Assembly (NCBI RefSeq): GCF_003449015.1
Contig: NZ_QRGD01000003.1
Location: 1-64,000 of the forward strand
DNA: 64,000 bases
Direction: 5' to 3'
DNA from: Aureibaculum luteum
Lineage (GTDB): Bacteria; Bacteroidota; Bacteroidia; Flavobacteriales; Flavobacteriaceae
The notes below the pieces were generated by a model that did not search any database, had not been told where the DNA came from, and worked only from the letters and a program-made list of their open reading frames with translations. The position numbers and the translations under genes are program-made. The stretch's first letter is position 1; each line of letters begins with the position of its first letter. This document shows positions 1 to 9,644 of the stretch, piece by piece.

Positions 1-96
1 GAAAAATGAAAATTAATCAATAATTGATTTTAGATTGAGATTTTAACCAATAAAAACTTAAATAAGACCTAAAAAAAGTAAAAATTACTTCGCTAC

Positions 97-334
97 TTTT
101 TTAAATCACAGACAATTATCAACTATATCCCCATAGCAACCGAAAATTAATCTGAATTTGGATTAGTCAACATATCATTCAGCTATAGCCTATCGGCAAG
201 CCGAATGCTTAGTTGTTTTTTAAATCACAGACAATTATCAACTATATCCCCATAGCAACCGAAAATTAATCTGAATTTGGATTAGTCAACATATCATTCA
301 GCTATAGCCTATCGGCAAGCCGAATGCTTAGTTG
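97..334. repeat. 119-bp perfect tandem duplication
   Basis: Two back-to-back copies, 97-215 and 216-334, match without a visible difference, and the match runs two bases further at 335-336. Each copy contains TCGGCAAGCCGA, a short hairpin, and ends in the GTTG that begins the GTTGTGCATA sequence at 334. No coding frame is apparent. The duplication sits directly outside the left boundary of the metal-efflux module. A recent duplication at a recombination or replication joint would explain the perfect identity; that is inference. Confidence 0.95.
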
Positions 335-347
335 TTGTGCATAGTGC
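334..347. repeat. left inverted end of metal module
   Basis: GTTGTGCATAGTGC here matches the reverse complement of GCATTATGCACAAC at 9128-9141 at 13 of 14 positions, the outer ten without mismatch. The pair brackets the ATPase/Fur/Czc genes. The octamer GCGTTGGC also occurs inside both ends, near 389 and 471 on the left and near 9041, 9054 and 9083 on the right. No transposase is present, so it is unclear what acts on these ends. Confidence 0.6.
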
Positions 348-530
348 TTTTCACGTTCAGCTTGGTTTTCCGATGTTTTTTGTTTAGTTCAGATGTGAGC
401 GTTGGCAAGACATACTCTTTTACAGTTTTGGCGAAGCTTGGATGATGCGACTGTAAATGTGTATGGCTTAAGCGTTGGCATTTCGGTTATCGATTTTTCA
501 ATTTAGCACCAAATTTTTACGCAATGTTAC

Positions 531-2483
531 TCAATCCCAATTCATTTTCTGTAATCTAACTGCATTTAAAATTGCTAAAAGTGCCACACCTACATCTGCA
601 AAGACCGCTTCCCACATTGTAGCTAATCCACCTGCTCCTAAAATCAACACAATCACTTTCACTCCAAATGCCAAGCCTATATTCTGCCAAACAATTTTTC
701 GAGTGGAACGACCTATTTTTATTGCTCTGACCACTTTTGAAGGTTGGTCGGTTTGAATAATAACATCTGCGGTTTCAATTGCAACATCACTTCCTAAACC
801 ACCCATTGCAATACCAACATCACTTGCTGCTAAAACTGGTGCATCATTTATTCCATCGCCAATAAATGCAATTTTGTTTTCTGGATTTTTCTTTAATATT
901 TCTACTTCATTCAATTTGTCTTCGGGCAATAATCCACCTTTGGCTTGTTTGATATTTAATTCGGATGCTACTTTTTGGGTAATGGAATCTTTATCGCCCG
1001 AAAGCATCATAATAGTTGTTATTCCTATCTTACGTAAATTAATAATTGTTTCTTTTGCATCTTCCTTTAATTCATCTGCAATAACTACATAACCAGCAAA
1101 TTTATCATTTATAGCAACTAAAACAATGGATTCTACAATCGAGTTGGTTTCTTTTGCGACTTCAATTTTATTGGCAGTCATTAAAGCCTTATTTCCAACT
1201 AAAACAGATTTTCCGTTTACGATTCCTTTTAAACCCTTTCCTGCGATTTCTGATACATCGGAAGCTTTAAAATCTGCGCCTTCTGCTTTATATTCCAAAA
1301 TGGCTTTGGCAATTGGATGTGTGGATTGTTCCTCCATTGCCATTAGGTATTTCATAAATTCGGTTTCTTCCCAACCGATTGCTTTTACCTCTTTAATTTT
1401 GAAAACGCCTTTTGTAACTGTTCCAGTTTTATCCATAACCAGCGTGTTTATTTTGGTCATAGCATCAAGGAAAGATGCACCTTTAAATAAAATTCCATTT
1501 TTTGAAGCTGCTCCCAATCCACCAAAATAACCCAACGGAATTGAAATTACCAACGCACAAGGACAAGAAATTACAAGAAATATCAAGGCACGATACAGCC
1601 AATCTCTAAATACATAATCATCCACAAAAAAGTAAGGTAAAAACGTAACTCCAATTGCCAAGAACACAACGATTGGTGTGTAAATACGTGCAAATTTTCT
1701 AATGAACAATTCGGTTTTTGATTTTCTGGCTGTGGCATTTTGTACCATATCGAGAATTCTTGCAATGGAACTATCTTTAAATTCTTTAGTGGTTTCAATT
1801 TCAATCACACCATCGAGATTAATACTTCCTGCAAAAACTTTTTCACTTTTGGCAATCGTATTAGGTTTGCTTTCGCCTGTTAAAGCTGCTGTGTTAAACG
1901 AACCTTTATCAGAAAGTAAAATACCATCTAATGGCACTTTTTCGCCAACACGAACTTGTACTTTTTCGCCAATTTCTACAGTTTCAGGATTAACCGAAAT
2001 AAAATCATTATTTCTATACACCAAAGCCTCGTTTGGTCTTACGTCGAGCAACGCTTTTATGTTCGATTTTGCCCTATTGACTGCTGCATTTTGAAACAAT
2101 TCGCCAACTGCATAAAATAACATAACCGCAACACCTTCGGGATATTCGCCAATAATGAATGCGCCAATTGTGGCAATTGACATTAAAAAGAACTCTGTAA
2201 AAACATCGCCTTTTTTTATGCTATTCCAACCTTCTTTTAAAACTGGAAATCCAACTGGTAAATAAGCGATGCTATACCAAATAATGCGAATCCAATCTTT
2301 AAAAAATGCAACATCAAAGTAATCTAAAGCAATACCAACAATAAGTATTATGAAGCTTACTATTGCTGGAATATATGCCTTAAAATTATTCGGTTTACTT
2401 CCGTGATTATGACCATCATCGTGACTGTGTTCTTTTTCAGAATTTGGATTTAGGTCTTTTAAATTAAGTTTTTTCTTTTTCAT
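531..2483 (-). CDS. Zn/Cd-type P1B heavy-metal efflux ATPase
   Basis: Inner-membrane ATPase expected to export Zn2+/Cd2+ from the cytoplasm. At 650 residues it lacks an N-terminal HMA domain and instead starts with a His/Asp-rich stretch (residues 19-27). Visible motifs are TGES (202-205), the membrane CPC metal site (307-309), the phosphorylated Asp351 in DKTGT, the HP pair (389-390) and GDGIND (542-547). Asp630, in a final membrane helix of the form FADVG..LL..LNA, is the usual signature of the zinc/cadmium/lead group rather than copper pumps. It is the last gene of a minus-strand group with Fur and CzcBA, 55 bp after the Fur gene, so joint metal control is likely. Exact metal preference is inferred from the motifs. 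Confidence 0.93.
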   Translation of the reverse strand: MKKKKLNLKDLNPNSEKEHSHDDGHNHGSKPNNFKAYIPAIVSFIILIVGIALDYFDVAFFKDWIRIIWYSIAYLPVGFPVLKEGWNSIKKGDVFTEFFLMSIATIGAFIIGEYPEGVAVMLFYAVGELFQNAAVNRAKSNIKALLDVRPNEALVYRNNDFISVNPETVEIGEKVQVRVGEKVPLDGILLSDKGSFNTAALTGESKPNTIAKSEKVFAGSINLDGVIEIETTKEFKDSSIARILDMVQNATARKSKTELFIRKFARIYTPIVVFLAIGVTFLPYFFVDDYVFRDWLYRALIFLVISCPCALVISIPLGYFGGLGAASKNGILFKGASFLDAMTKINTLVMDKTGTVTKGVFKIKEVKAIGWEETEFMKYLMAMEEQSTHPIAKAILEYKAEGADFKASDVSEIAGKGLKGIVNGKSVLVGNKALMTANKIEVAKETNSIVESIVLVAINDKFAGYVVIADELKEDAKETIINLRKIGITTIMMLSGDKDSITQKVASELNIKQAKGGLLPEDKLNEVEILKKNPENKIAFIGDGINDAPVLAASDVGIAMGGLGSDVAIETADVIIQTDQPSKVVRAIKIGRSTRKIVWQNIGLAFGVKVIVLILGAGGLATMWEAVFADVGVALLAILNAVRLQKMNWD

Positions 2484-2538
2484 TTATATTCAATTATATT
2501 GTAAAAATGCTTAAAAAATAAGTGCAATGGAAGTGCAT

Positions 2539-2955
2539 TTATTGACCACTACATTTATCGCAAATACCTTTTACTACCAAATTTATATCTTCGGAAATAA
2601 ACCCGTTTGGCACTTTAATCTGTGGGATTTTATGTTCTGTTAAACAAACGGTTTCATTGCAATTATTGCAATGGAAATGTAAATGTAAATCGGTTTCAAT
2701 TTCGCAATTACAACCTTTTTCGCAAAGTGCATATTTGGTAATTCCTGTGCCATCATCTATTTGATGAACGATTGCTTTTTCTTCAAATGTCTTTACCGTT
2801 CTGTACAAAGTTGTTCTATCTGCTTTTTCAAAAGCGTTTTCAATATCGCTTAATGTTACCGCTACTTGCTTTTGTGCAAGAAACTTATAAATAAGTAATC
2901 GCATTGCCGTAACTCGTATATCTTTTGACTCTAATAATTGTTCTATTGTTTGCAT
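2539..2955 (-). CDS. Fur-family metalloregulator
   Basis: A 138-residue Fur/Zur-type repressor: N-terminal winged helix (about 1-80, with the DRTTLYRTVKTF recognition region), then a C-terminal dimer and metal domain. His-rich HLHFHC and two Cys pairs, CNNC and CDKC, indicate a structural zinc site. It lies 2 bp after the CzcB gene and just before the P-type ATPase, which suggests it senses zinc or a similar metal and controls this efflux set. Fur, Zur and PerR subtypes cannot be told apart with certainty here; Zur-like is favoured from context only. Confidence 0.9.
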   Translation of the reverse strand: MQTIEQLLESKDIRVTAMRLLIYKFLAQKQVAVTLSDIENAFEKADRTTLYRTVKTFEEKAIVHQIDDGTGITKYALCEKGCNCEIETDLHLHFHCNNCNETVCLTEHKIPQIKVPNGFISEDINLVVKGICDKCSGQ

Positions 2956-2957
2956 AA

Positions 2958-4163
2958 TTAATGTGCGTGTTCTGCTTCGCCCTTTTTCATTTCTGCAATT
3001 AGGTAGTACGCATTGTTATAAGCAAACTTTGTATTTGTTGCTATTTCTTCGGAAAATTGAATTGCTACCCAATCGCCATCTTTATCTCCCAAAATAACCT
3101 CAATTGGTTTAAAACTCCAATCCACATTTTCTTTTTCAACTGAAAACACATAAAATTTGTCGCCTTCTTTTACAATAGCACTTTCTGGCAATGCCATTGT
3201 TTTAGTGCTTTCTGTCTGTATTCTACCTTGAATGTACATTCCTGGAATTAAATTTCCTTTTTTGTTTTCAATTTCTGCGTGAACGTGAACCGCTTTTGGG
3301 TTATCCTCAAAAGTTTTGCTTACTGAATATATTTCTGCACTCAATTCATCATCTTCAATAGATTGTATATTAAAGGTAACTTTTTGACCTTTTTTTACTT
3401 TGTAAACGTCTTTTTCAAAAACCATTAAATCTGCGTGAACGTGATGCGTATCTACAATTTCAAAGAGTTCGGTTTGTGGTTCAACATATTGTCCTGTTTT
3501 CACTTCCACCTTTTGCACATAACCTTCAATGGGACTGCGTAATGCCACACGTTGCACTATCGTACCATTTGCGACTGAATTTGAATTAATATTCAACAAT
3601 TTTAACTGTGCTGCCATTCCATTAACCATAGCTTTTGATGCGTCATATTCTGCTTCTGCTTTTTGAAAATTTGCACCAGAGCCTACACCTGCATTATATA
3701 ATTTTTGTTGTCGTTCATAGTTTTTCTTTAGAAAAGTGCTGTTGCTATACGCATTCAAATAATCGGTTTGCATTTGTATAATATTGGGATGTGAAAGGTA
3801 TGCAACAACTTGACCTTTGTTTACTTTGTCGCCTTCAATCACTTCAATAGAAACCACATTTGCACCAACAACCGAAGTTATGGCAGCTTCATTTTGTGGT
3901 GGCACTTCCAAAGTTCCGTTTGCTTCTACATAGCCACTCATATTGCGTGAGGTAATGGTGTCAATTTTCATTTTTAAGGCTTCAAATTGTTGTGATGATA
4001 ACATAACTTCTTCTCCTTCGTGATGTTCTTCTTTAGGATTAGTACTGGTTTCCTCATCGTGTGCGTGTCCATCTTCTTCATTGTGATTTTCTTTGTTGCC
4101 ACAAGAGGCAGCTGAAAATGACAATATTAAAATTGTCAAGATGATATATAGTGTGTTTTTCAT
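2958..4163 (-). CDS. RND efflux periplasmic adaptor, CzcB/CusB type
   Basis: Membrane-fusion protein linking the inner-membrane pump to the outer-membrane channel. Start chosen at MKNTLY (cat at 4161-4163), which gives a clean lipoprotein signal ending in SAASC; the longer frame from 4193 would run back over the end of the upstream pump gene. The mature N-terminus is very His/Glu-rich (HNEEDGHAHDEE and HHEGEE), plausible metal ligands. Lipoyl-like and hairpin regions follow (about 80-220), then the beta-barrel with AEIENKKGNLIPGM. It starts 4 bp after the stop of the CzcA-TolC gene, so the two are co-transcribed. Confidence 0.9.
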   Translation of the reverse strand: MKNTLYIILTILILSFSAASCGNKENHNEEDGHAHDEETSTNPKEEHHEGEEVMLSSQQFEALKMKIDTITSRNMSGYVEANGTLEVPPQNEAAITSVVGANVVSIEVIEGDKVNKGQVVAYLSHPNIIQMQTDYLNAYSNSTFLKKNYERQQKLYNAGVGSGANFQKAEAEYDASKAMVNGMAAQLKLLNINSNSVANGTIVQRVALRSPIEGYVQKVEVKTGQYVEPQTELFEIVDTHHVHADLMVFEKDVYKVKKGQKVTFNIQSIEDDELSAEIYSVSKTFEDNPKAVHVHAEIENKKGNLIPGMYIQGRIQTESTKTMALPESAIVKEGDKFYVFSVEKENVDWSFKPIEVILGDKDGDWVAIQFSEEIATNTKFAYNNAYYLIAEMKKGEAEHAH

Positions 4164-4167
4164 AGTT

Positions 4168-7100
4168 CTAATTTTTAAAATATTGTAATTCAAAAGTGCT
4201 TTCTAAATAATTTGCCAAAGCTGTTTGTGCTTCAATTTCGCTCTGAATAGCTTCTTTTATAAGTTGTGTAAATGCCGAATAATCAATCTCGCCTTCTTTG
4301 TAAGCGAATAATGCGCCTGTTTTTTGGTCTTTTGTAAGTGGTAATACTTGTTCTTTATAAAAGAGCCACGATGTTTTCCACTTTAGATAGTTTTCTTTGG
4401 CTTGAATAAATTTAGATTCAACTTCGTTTTGTCTGAATTGAATATTAGTTTCGGCAATTTGTTTGTCAATTTTTGCAGTTCTAATATTCGCTTTTGTTGT
4501 GCCAGATAGAAATGGAATTGATATACCAGCTTGATAGGTGTAAAAACCAGAATTACCATTTACGTTTTGCAAACCACCTTGAAGATTGAATTTGGGTAGA
4601 TTTTCGGCTTTTGCAACTTTGTAATTTGCTTCTGCTTCATCTATTTGAATTTGCGCAAGGTTATATAAAGGATGTTCTTTTGCATTGAAATCGTTTATAT
4701 CAATTTCATTAGTGATATCCAATTCGTCTGGTACGTTATAAAATTCATCCGAAACGAGCCATAGATTCAACTGCTGTAATGCAATTAGATAGTTGCTCTT
4801 TGTTTGCAAAAACTTGTTTTGAATTTGTAAAGCTTGGTTTTTAGCTGCGGAATATTCCAGTTTCGAAATGGCTTCCACTTCATAATTTAATTCCACCGCT
4901 TTTTCAAAATTGGTGTAAATGGAATCCAATGCTGCATACAGATTATAATTTTGTTTACTCTGAAAGGCATTTGACCACGCTTTTTTAACTTCCAATTCCA
5001 ATTCTAATTCTGAAAGTTGAAAGGCTTTTTGCGCTAATAAAATACGCTGCTCCTGTAATTTTCGTTTTGGCGCAATACCAAAGACATCAATATTTGATTG
5101 TCCAATACCAACTGTGGTATAAATTCCTGTTCCATTATTGATTTCTTCGCCACCTGTAAAAATTTGAGTTGTGCCAAAATCATAAGCGGTACCTTTTAAT
5201 TGTTGCTGTTTTTCAATTTCCAACTGCCTTTGTTTTAAACTTGGATAGTTTTCTTTTGAAATCTTTACAGCTTCATCCATTGAAACAGTCGGCAACGTAT
5301 CATTTACTTGTTGTGCATTTCCTGTTATTGGCAATAAGAACAAAAATGCTACCATTGCAGTAACTGTTACCACTTTTTTATTAGGTCTAAACGTGAACGA
5401 TTTATTTTCCACCCAATGATATAAAATTGGTAAAACGAATAAGGTTAATAATGTAGATGTCAACAATCCACCAATAACTACTGTTGCTAAAGGTCGTTGT
5501 ACTTCTGCGCCTGCTGATGCTGAAATTGCCATTGGTAAAAATCCCAAAACATCTGTAAAAGCAGTTAGCATAATAGGTCTTATTCTTCGTTTTGTACCTT
5601 CAATAATTCTGTCTTTAAGATTGGTAACGCCTTCATCTTTTAGCTCGTTTAATCCGCTAATCATTACCAAGCCATTTAAAACAGCAACACCAAACAAGAC
5701 AATAAAACCGACACCTGCCGAAATGCTGAAAGGCATATCACGTAACCACAATGCAAAAACACCTCCAATGGTTGCCATTGGGATAGCGATGTAAATCATT
5801 AAAGTTTGTGGAAGTGATTTTAGTGCAAAATAGATTAACACAAAAATCAACAGTAGCGCAATTGGTACAACGGTTTGTAAACGGTTGCTTGCACGTTCCA
5901 AATTTTCAAAAGCACCACCATACCGAATAAAATATCCTGATGGCAGTTCGAGGTTGGCATCCAGTTTTGATTTAATTTCAGTTACCAACGATTTTACATC
6001 ACGACCTCTCACGTTAATACCTACGTAGGTTCTTCGGTTGGTATTATCTCTACTTATTTGCATTGGACCAGCTTTGTAGCTGATGTCTGCAACTTCACGT
6101 AGCGGAATTTGAGTTCCTGATGGTAAATTGATATACAAATTCTGAACATCTGAAATATCTGTTCGATTTTGAGAATTTAAACGCACCACCAAATCAAAAC
6201 GTTTTTCGCCTTCAAAAATAACGCCTGCTGTTCCACCTGCAAATGCAGATTGTACGATTTGGTTTAAAGTATTTATTTGAAGTCCGTATTGTGCTAATTT
6301 ACTTCGGTTATAGGTTATTGTCATTTGTGGTAAGCCTGTGGTTGCTTCTGCTTTCATATCGCCAATTCCTTCAGTTCCTGCGATTATTTTGGTAATTTCT
6401 TCTGCTTTTTGTGACAGTATATTTATATCTTCTCCATAAATTTTTATGGCAATATCTTCACGGACACCTTCGAGTAATTCATTAAAACGCATTTCTATGG
6501 GTTGGGTAAATTCATAGTTTACTCCAGGAATTATCTCAACTGCTTTCTTTATTTCTTCAATGAGTTCATCTTTTGTCGAAACAGTAGTCCATTCGCTTTT
6601 AGGTTTTAGAATTACAAAAACATCTGCTAAATCCATTGGCATTGGGTCGGTTGGAATTTCGGCAACACCAATTTTACTGACTATTTTTTCAACTTCAGGA
6701 AATTTCGCTTTTATAATTTGCTCAACTTTAGTTGTTGTTTCTATAGTTTCTGTAAGTGAACTGCCAGGTTTTAAAATAGCGTGAAAAGCAATATCGCCTT
6801 CATCGAGTTGTGGTATAAATTCGCCACCCATTTTGCTGAACGTAAACACAGCAATTCCGAAAAGAACCACCGAAATACCTATTATTAGTTTTCCTTTGGA
6901 TAAAGATTTTTCTAATAAAGGCTGGTATTTACGTTCTACCCAATGCACAAATTTATCGCCATAGGATTTTTTATCAGATTTTGGTGCTCTTAAAATCAAA
7001 GCAGACATCATTGGTACATACGTCAAGCAAAGTACCATTGCTCCAATCATAGCAAAGATGAAAGTTAATGCCATTGGCTTGAACATTTTACCTTCAATCC

Positions 7101-8502
7101 CTTCTAAAGCTAAAATGGGAAGAAATACAATCAAGATGATAAGTTGACCGAAAAAGGCAGCGTTCATCATCTTTTTTGATGCGCTGGAAGCGATGCCATC
7201 ACGTTCTTTAGATGTCAATTTTTTGTTCTTATAGAGTTGGGAAGCTATTAGGAAAACGGTGCTTTCTACAATAATTACAGCACCATCAACGATAATCCCG
7301 AAATCTATTGCACCCAAACTCATTAGGTTTGCCCAAACATCAAAAACATTCATTAATATAAAAGCAAATAATAAGGATAATGGAATAGTGGAAGCTACAA
7401 TTAAACCACCTCGCCAATTTCCTAAAAGGAAGATAAGAACGAAAATTACTATTAAAGCACCTTCAATAAGATTGGTTGAGACGGTTGATGTGGTTTCTGC
7501 AATTAGTTTACTTCGGTCTAATAAGGGTTCGATGGTAACACCTTCTGGTAAGGACTTTTCAATTTGAGCAATTCGGGTTTTTACATTTTTAATTACTTTG
7601 TTTGAATTGGCACCATTTAGCATCATAACCATTCCGCCAACCACTTCGCCATCGCCATCTTGCGTCATTGCACCATAACGGATTGCAGCACCATATTGAA
7701 CTGTCGCAATGTCGCCAACAGTAATAGGAATGTTATTTGAATTTTTGACTGTAATATTTTTAATATCCTCCAAACTGCGCACCAAACCTTCGCCTCGAAT
7801 AAAATTGGCTTGGTGGTTTTTTTCGATATATGCACCACCTGTATTTTGGTTGTTGTTTTCGAGAGCTTCAAAAACATCGGTAATTGTAATACCAATTGCC
7901 TTTAATTCGTTTGGGTCAACAGCAACTTCGTACTGCTTGATTTTACCACCAATGGCGTTAACTTCAACAACACCTTCTACCATTGCCATTTGGCGTTGGA
8001 TAATCCAATCTTGCATCGTTCGCAAATCTGTAATGGAATATTTGTCTTTATATTCTGGTTTTACTTTAAGTGTGTATTGGTAAATTTCTCCCAATCCCGA
8101 AGATATTGGACCCATTGTTGGTGTGCCAAAACCATTTGGGATTTCTTCTTTTACTTCGTTTAATTTTTCAGATACTAATTGACGAGGTAAATATGTTCCC
8201 ATAGCATCATCAAAAACTATGGTTACAACAGATAAGCCAAAGCGTGAAATAGAACGGATTTCCTTGACATCAGGTAAATTACTCATTGCAACTTCTACAG
8301 GATAGGTAACAAATTGTTCAATATCCTGTGTTCCCAAATTGGGTGCTTGCGTAATGACTTGTACTTGATTGTTGGTAATGTCTGGAACAGCATCTATAGG
8401 AACTTGGGTCATACTCCAAATACCTGCTGCTACAATGGTTAGCGTTAGCAAACCAATAATGAATTTGTTATTGATTGAAAAATCAATGATTTTATTAATC
8501 AT
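4168..8502 (-). CDS. CzcA/CusA-family RND pump fused to TolC-like channel
   Basis: A 1444-residue fusion. Residues 1 to about 1040 form a heavy-metal RND pump (HME family). The TM4 segment DFGIIVDGAVIIVES (400-414) has the Asp/Asp/Glu proton relay seen in Zn/Co/Cd (CzcA) pumps. A hydrophobic stretch at about 1045-1062 followed by GNAQQ looks like an internal signal sequence. Residues 1066-1444 are a TolC/CzcC-type outer-membrane efflux protein rich in helical repeats. This fusion is recurrent in Bacteroidota. It is the first gene of the minus-strand efflux operon (pump, adaptor, Fur, ATPase). Processing of the two halves after export is inference. Confidence 0.92.
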   Translation of the reverse strand: MINKIIDFSINNKFIIGLLTLTIVAAGIWSMTQVPIDAVPDITNNQVQVITQAPNLGTQDIEQFVTYPVEVAMSNLPDVKEIRSISRFGLSVVTIVFDDAMGTYLPRQLVSEKLNEVKEEIPNGFGTPTMGPISSGLGEIYQYTLKVKPEYKDKYSITDLRTMQDWIIQRQMAMVEGVVEVNAIGGKIKQYEVAVDPNELKAIGITITDVFEALENNNQNTGGAYIEKNHQANFIRGEGLVRSLEDIKNITVKNSNNIPITVGDIATVQYGAAIRYGAMTQDGDGEVVGGMVMMLNGANSNKVIKNVKTRIAQIEKSLPEGVTIEPLLDRSKLIAETTSTVSTNLIEGALIVIFVLIFLLGNWRGGLIVASTIPLSLLFAFILMNVFDVWANLMSLGAIDFGIIVDGAVIIVESTVFLIASQLYKNKKLTSKERDGIASSASKKMMNAAFFGQLIILIVFLPILALEGIEGKMFKPMALTFIFAMIGAMVLCLTYVPMMSALILRAPKSDKKSYGDKFVHWVERKYQPLLEKSLSKGKLIIGISVVLFGIAVFTFSKMGGEFIPQLDEGDIAFHAILKPGSSLTETIETTTKVEQIIKAKFPEVEKIVSKIGVAEIPTDPMPMDLADVFVILKPKSEWTTVSTKDELIEEIKKAVEIIPGVNYEFTQPIEMRFNELLEGVREDIAIKIYGEDINILSQKAEEITKIIAGTEGIGDMKAEATTGLPQMTITYNRSKLAQYGLQINTLNQIVQSAFAGGTAGVIFEGEKRFDLVVRLNSQNRTDISDVQNLYINLPSGTQIPLREVADISYKAGPMQISRDNTNRRTYVGINVRGRDVKSLVTEIKSKLDANLELPSGYFIRYGGAFENLERASNRLQTVVPIALLLIFVLIYFALKSLPQTLMIYIAIPMATIGGVFALWLRDMPFSISAGVGFIVLFGVAVLNGLVMISGLNELKDEGVTNLKDRIIEGTKRRIRPIMLTAFTDVLGFLPMAISASAGAEVQRPLATVVIGGLLTSTLLTLFVLPILYHWVENKSFTFRPNKKVVTVTAMVAFLFLLPITGNAQQVNDTLPTVSMDEAVKISKENYPSLKQRQLEIEKQQQLKGTAYDFGTTQIFTGGEEINNGTGIYTTVGIGQSNIDVFGIAPKRKLQEQRILLAQKAFQLSELELELEVKKAWSNAFQSKQNYNLYAALDSIYTNFEKAVELNYEVEAISKLEYSAAKNQALQIQNKFLQTKSNYLIALQQLNLWLVSDEFYNVPDELDITNEIDINDFNAKEHPLYNLAQIQIDEAEANYKVAKAENLPKFNLQGGLQNVNGNSGFYTYQAGISIPFLSGTTKANIRTAKIDKQIAETNIQFRQNEVESKFIQAKENYLKWKTSWLFYKEQVLPLTKDQKTGALFAYKEGEIDYSAFTQLIKEAIQSEIEAQTALANYLESTFELQYFKN

Positions 8503-8621
8503 AGAAAAGGTGTTAATTCAGTTGAAATTATTAATCCACGCAAGAGCGAACATTAAATGTGAAGCAATACTCACGTTAAAAAGCATTACGTTAGGATATA
8601 GCTATCCTTTAAAAAACTGAA

Positions 8622-8933
8622 TTATGCCCTTGGTGGCTGTAAAATAGAAGTGTTAAAATCTTTTTCTGTACCATTTAAGGAGAGAAAATCTTGAGTAGAA
8701 ATAGGAGTAATATCGAGTTTTAAATCTACAAATTGCATATAAGTTGCGCTAATATAGCAACATTGGCAAATACAAAAAGGGGAACATAAATCTGAATCTT
8801 GGTGCTGGTGGTCGTTATCCATAGCTTGTGAGATTTCAGTTTTAGCATCATCATCAATCACAACATAATCCGCACAAGGTGCTACATTAAGTGCGAAAAT
8901 GTAAATTGACAATATGAATGCTAAATGTTTCAT
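8622..8933 (-). CDS. small exported Cys/His-rich protein (DUF6660-like)
   Basis: A 103-residue protein with an N-terminal signal (LAFILSIYIFALNVAPCA), then DNDHQHQDSDLCSPFCICQCC, a dense Cys/His patch that could bind metal. Such proteins occur beside Czc/Cus efflux genes in flavobacteria and are grouped as DUF6660. It is 119 bp upstream of the pump gene on the same strand and probably opens the operon. A periplasmic metal-binding or sensing role is suggested by composition and context only. Confidence 0.75.
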   Translation of the reverse strand: MKHLAFILSIYIFALNVAPCADYVVIDDDAKTEISQAMDNDHQHQDSDLCSPFCICQCCYISATYMQFVDLKLDITPISTQDFLSLNGTEKDFNTSILQPPRA

Positions 8934-9127
8934 TGATGCAAATATATGAATTTATTAATGCAATGGTGTTGCAAAGATGTTCATTGGTTTGTTCGGATTT
9001 GTGCGGTGGAAAGAAACAGCTCTTTTATTTTTTAGAGCGTTGGCTTTTTTGAGCGTTGGCAAAAAATGAATGTGCTGTTTGCGCGTTGGCTTTTTTAGTT
9101 CAAATGTTCGATTTTAGCACGATTTCC

Positions 9128-9141
9128 GCATTATGCACAAC
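9128..9141. repeat. right inverted end of metal module
   Basis: GCATTATGCACAAC, the inverted partner of the sequence at 334-347 (13 of 14 positions). It is immediately followed by GTTGCAG. The paired sequences delimit an 8.8-kb block holding only the metal-resistance genes. Confidence 0.6.
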
Positions 9142-9301
9142 GTTGCAGTATGAATAGTAGCATCCCGAAGGGTGCTATTATTTATAAAGTCTGTTAACTG
9201 CTGTTTTATTTTAATTTTTATCTTCTCTAAAAATAATAAAATAAATAAAGATACAGTTAGCTATTCGGAAAAATATTATGAACTCCTTTTTTCTGAGCTA
9301 C

Positions 9302-9348
9302 CCCATAACGTATGAATTATAGAAGTAATATGATGCGTTCGTTATGGG
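9302..9348. repeat. perfect 9-bp inverted repeat
   Basis: CCCATAACG (9302-9310) and CGTTATGGG (9340-9348) are perfect inverted copies 29 bp apart in the non-coding stretch downstream of the recombinase gene. Function unknown. Confidence 0.7.
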
Positions 9349-9434
9349 AAACTAAAAACACGTTCTTTTTTCTTTTTTAGATCCAACAATTCAATAAAAA
9401 ACTTGACTTTGTCAGAATTTTTCACTTACTTGTT

Positions 9435-9499
9435 CAAGTAGTTTATACGTGTCCACGTTCAGAAAGTAAACTTTCTACGCTGCCAAGCTAAACTACTTG
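9435..9499. repeat. nested inverted repeats (cruciform-like)
   Basis: Outer arms CAAGTAGTTTA (9435-9445) and TAAACTACTTG (9489-9499) are perfect over 11 bp. Inside sit a CGTG-TC-CACG hairpin near 9448-9457 and AGAAAGT-AA-ACTTTCT at 9461-9476. A three-hairpin structure of this kind suits a structured RNA or a recombination site; nothing in the sequence decides which. Confidence 0.7.
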
Positions 9500-9622
9500 G
9501 GCAATAATCTCCTAAAGTCGATATTCCCTTAATCTAATAAAGAAAAAACAACTCCTTAGGCTATCCATAAAACTTAGAAAAAAGAGCCCTTCCCGAATCG
9601 ATAATTGCAGGTTAACGTAGGA

Positions 9623-9644
9623 ATATAGGTACTGTTACCTATAT
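9623..9644. repeat. perfect 9-bp hairpin, possible operator
   Basis: ATATAGGTA-CTGT-TACCTATAT, a perfect dyad with a 4-nt centre, within AT-rich DNA 280 bp downstream of the recombinase stop. Its size and symmetry fit a dimeric regulator site. No matching gene start lies next to it, so its role is open. Confidence 0.6.

Noticed and set aside
97-334. Possible CRISPR or phage repeat array
   Set aside because: Two adjacent 119-bp copies without spacers; there are no cas genes.
7259-8083. Plus-strand open frames within the CzcA region
   Set aside because: Fully inside the well-supported pump gene on the other strand, with no domain of their own.
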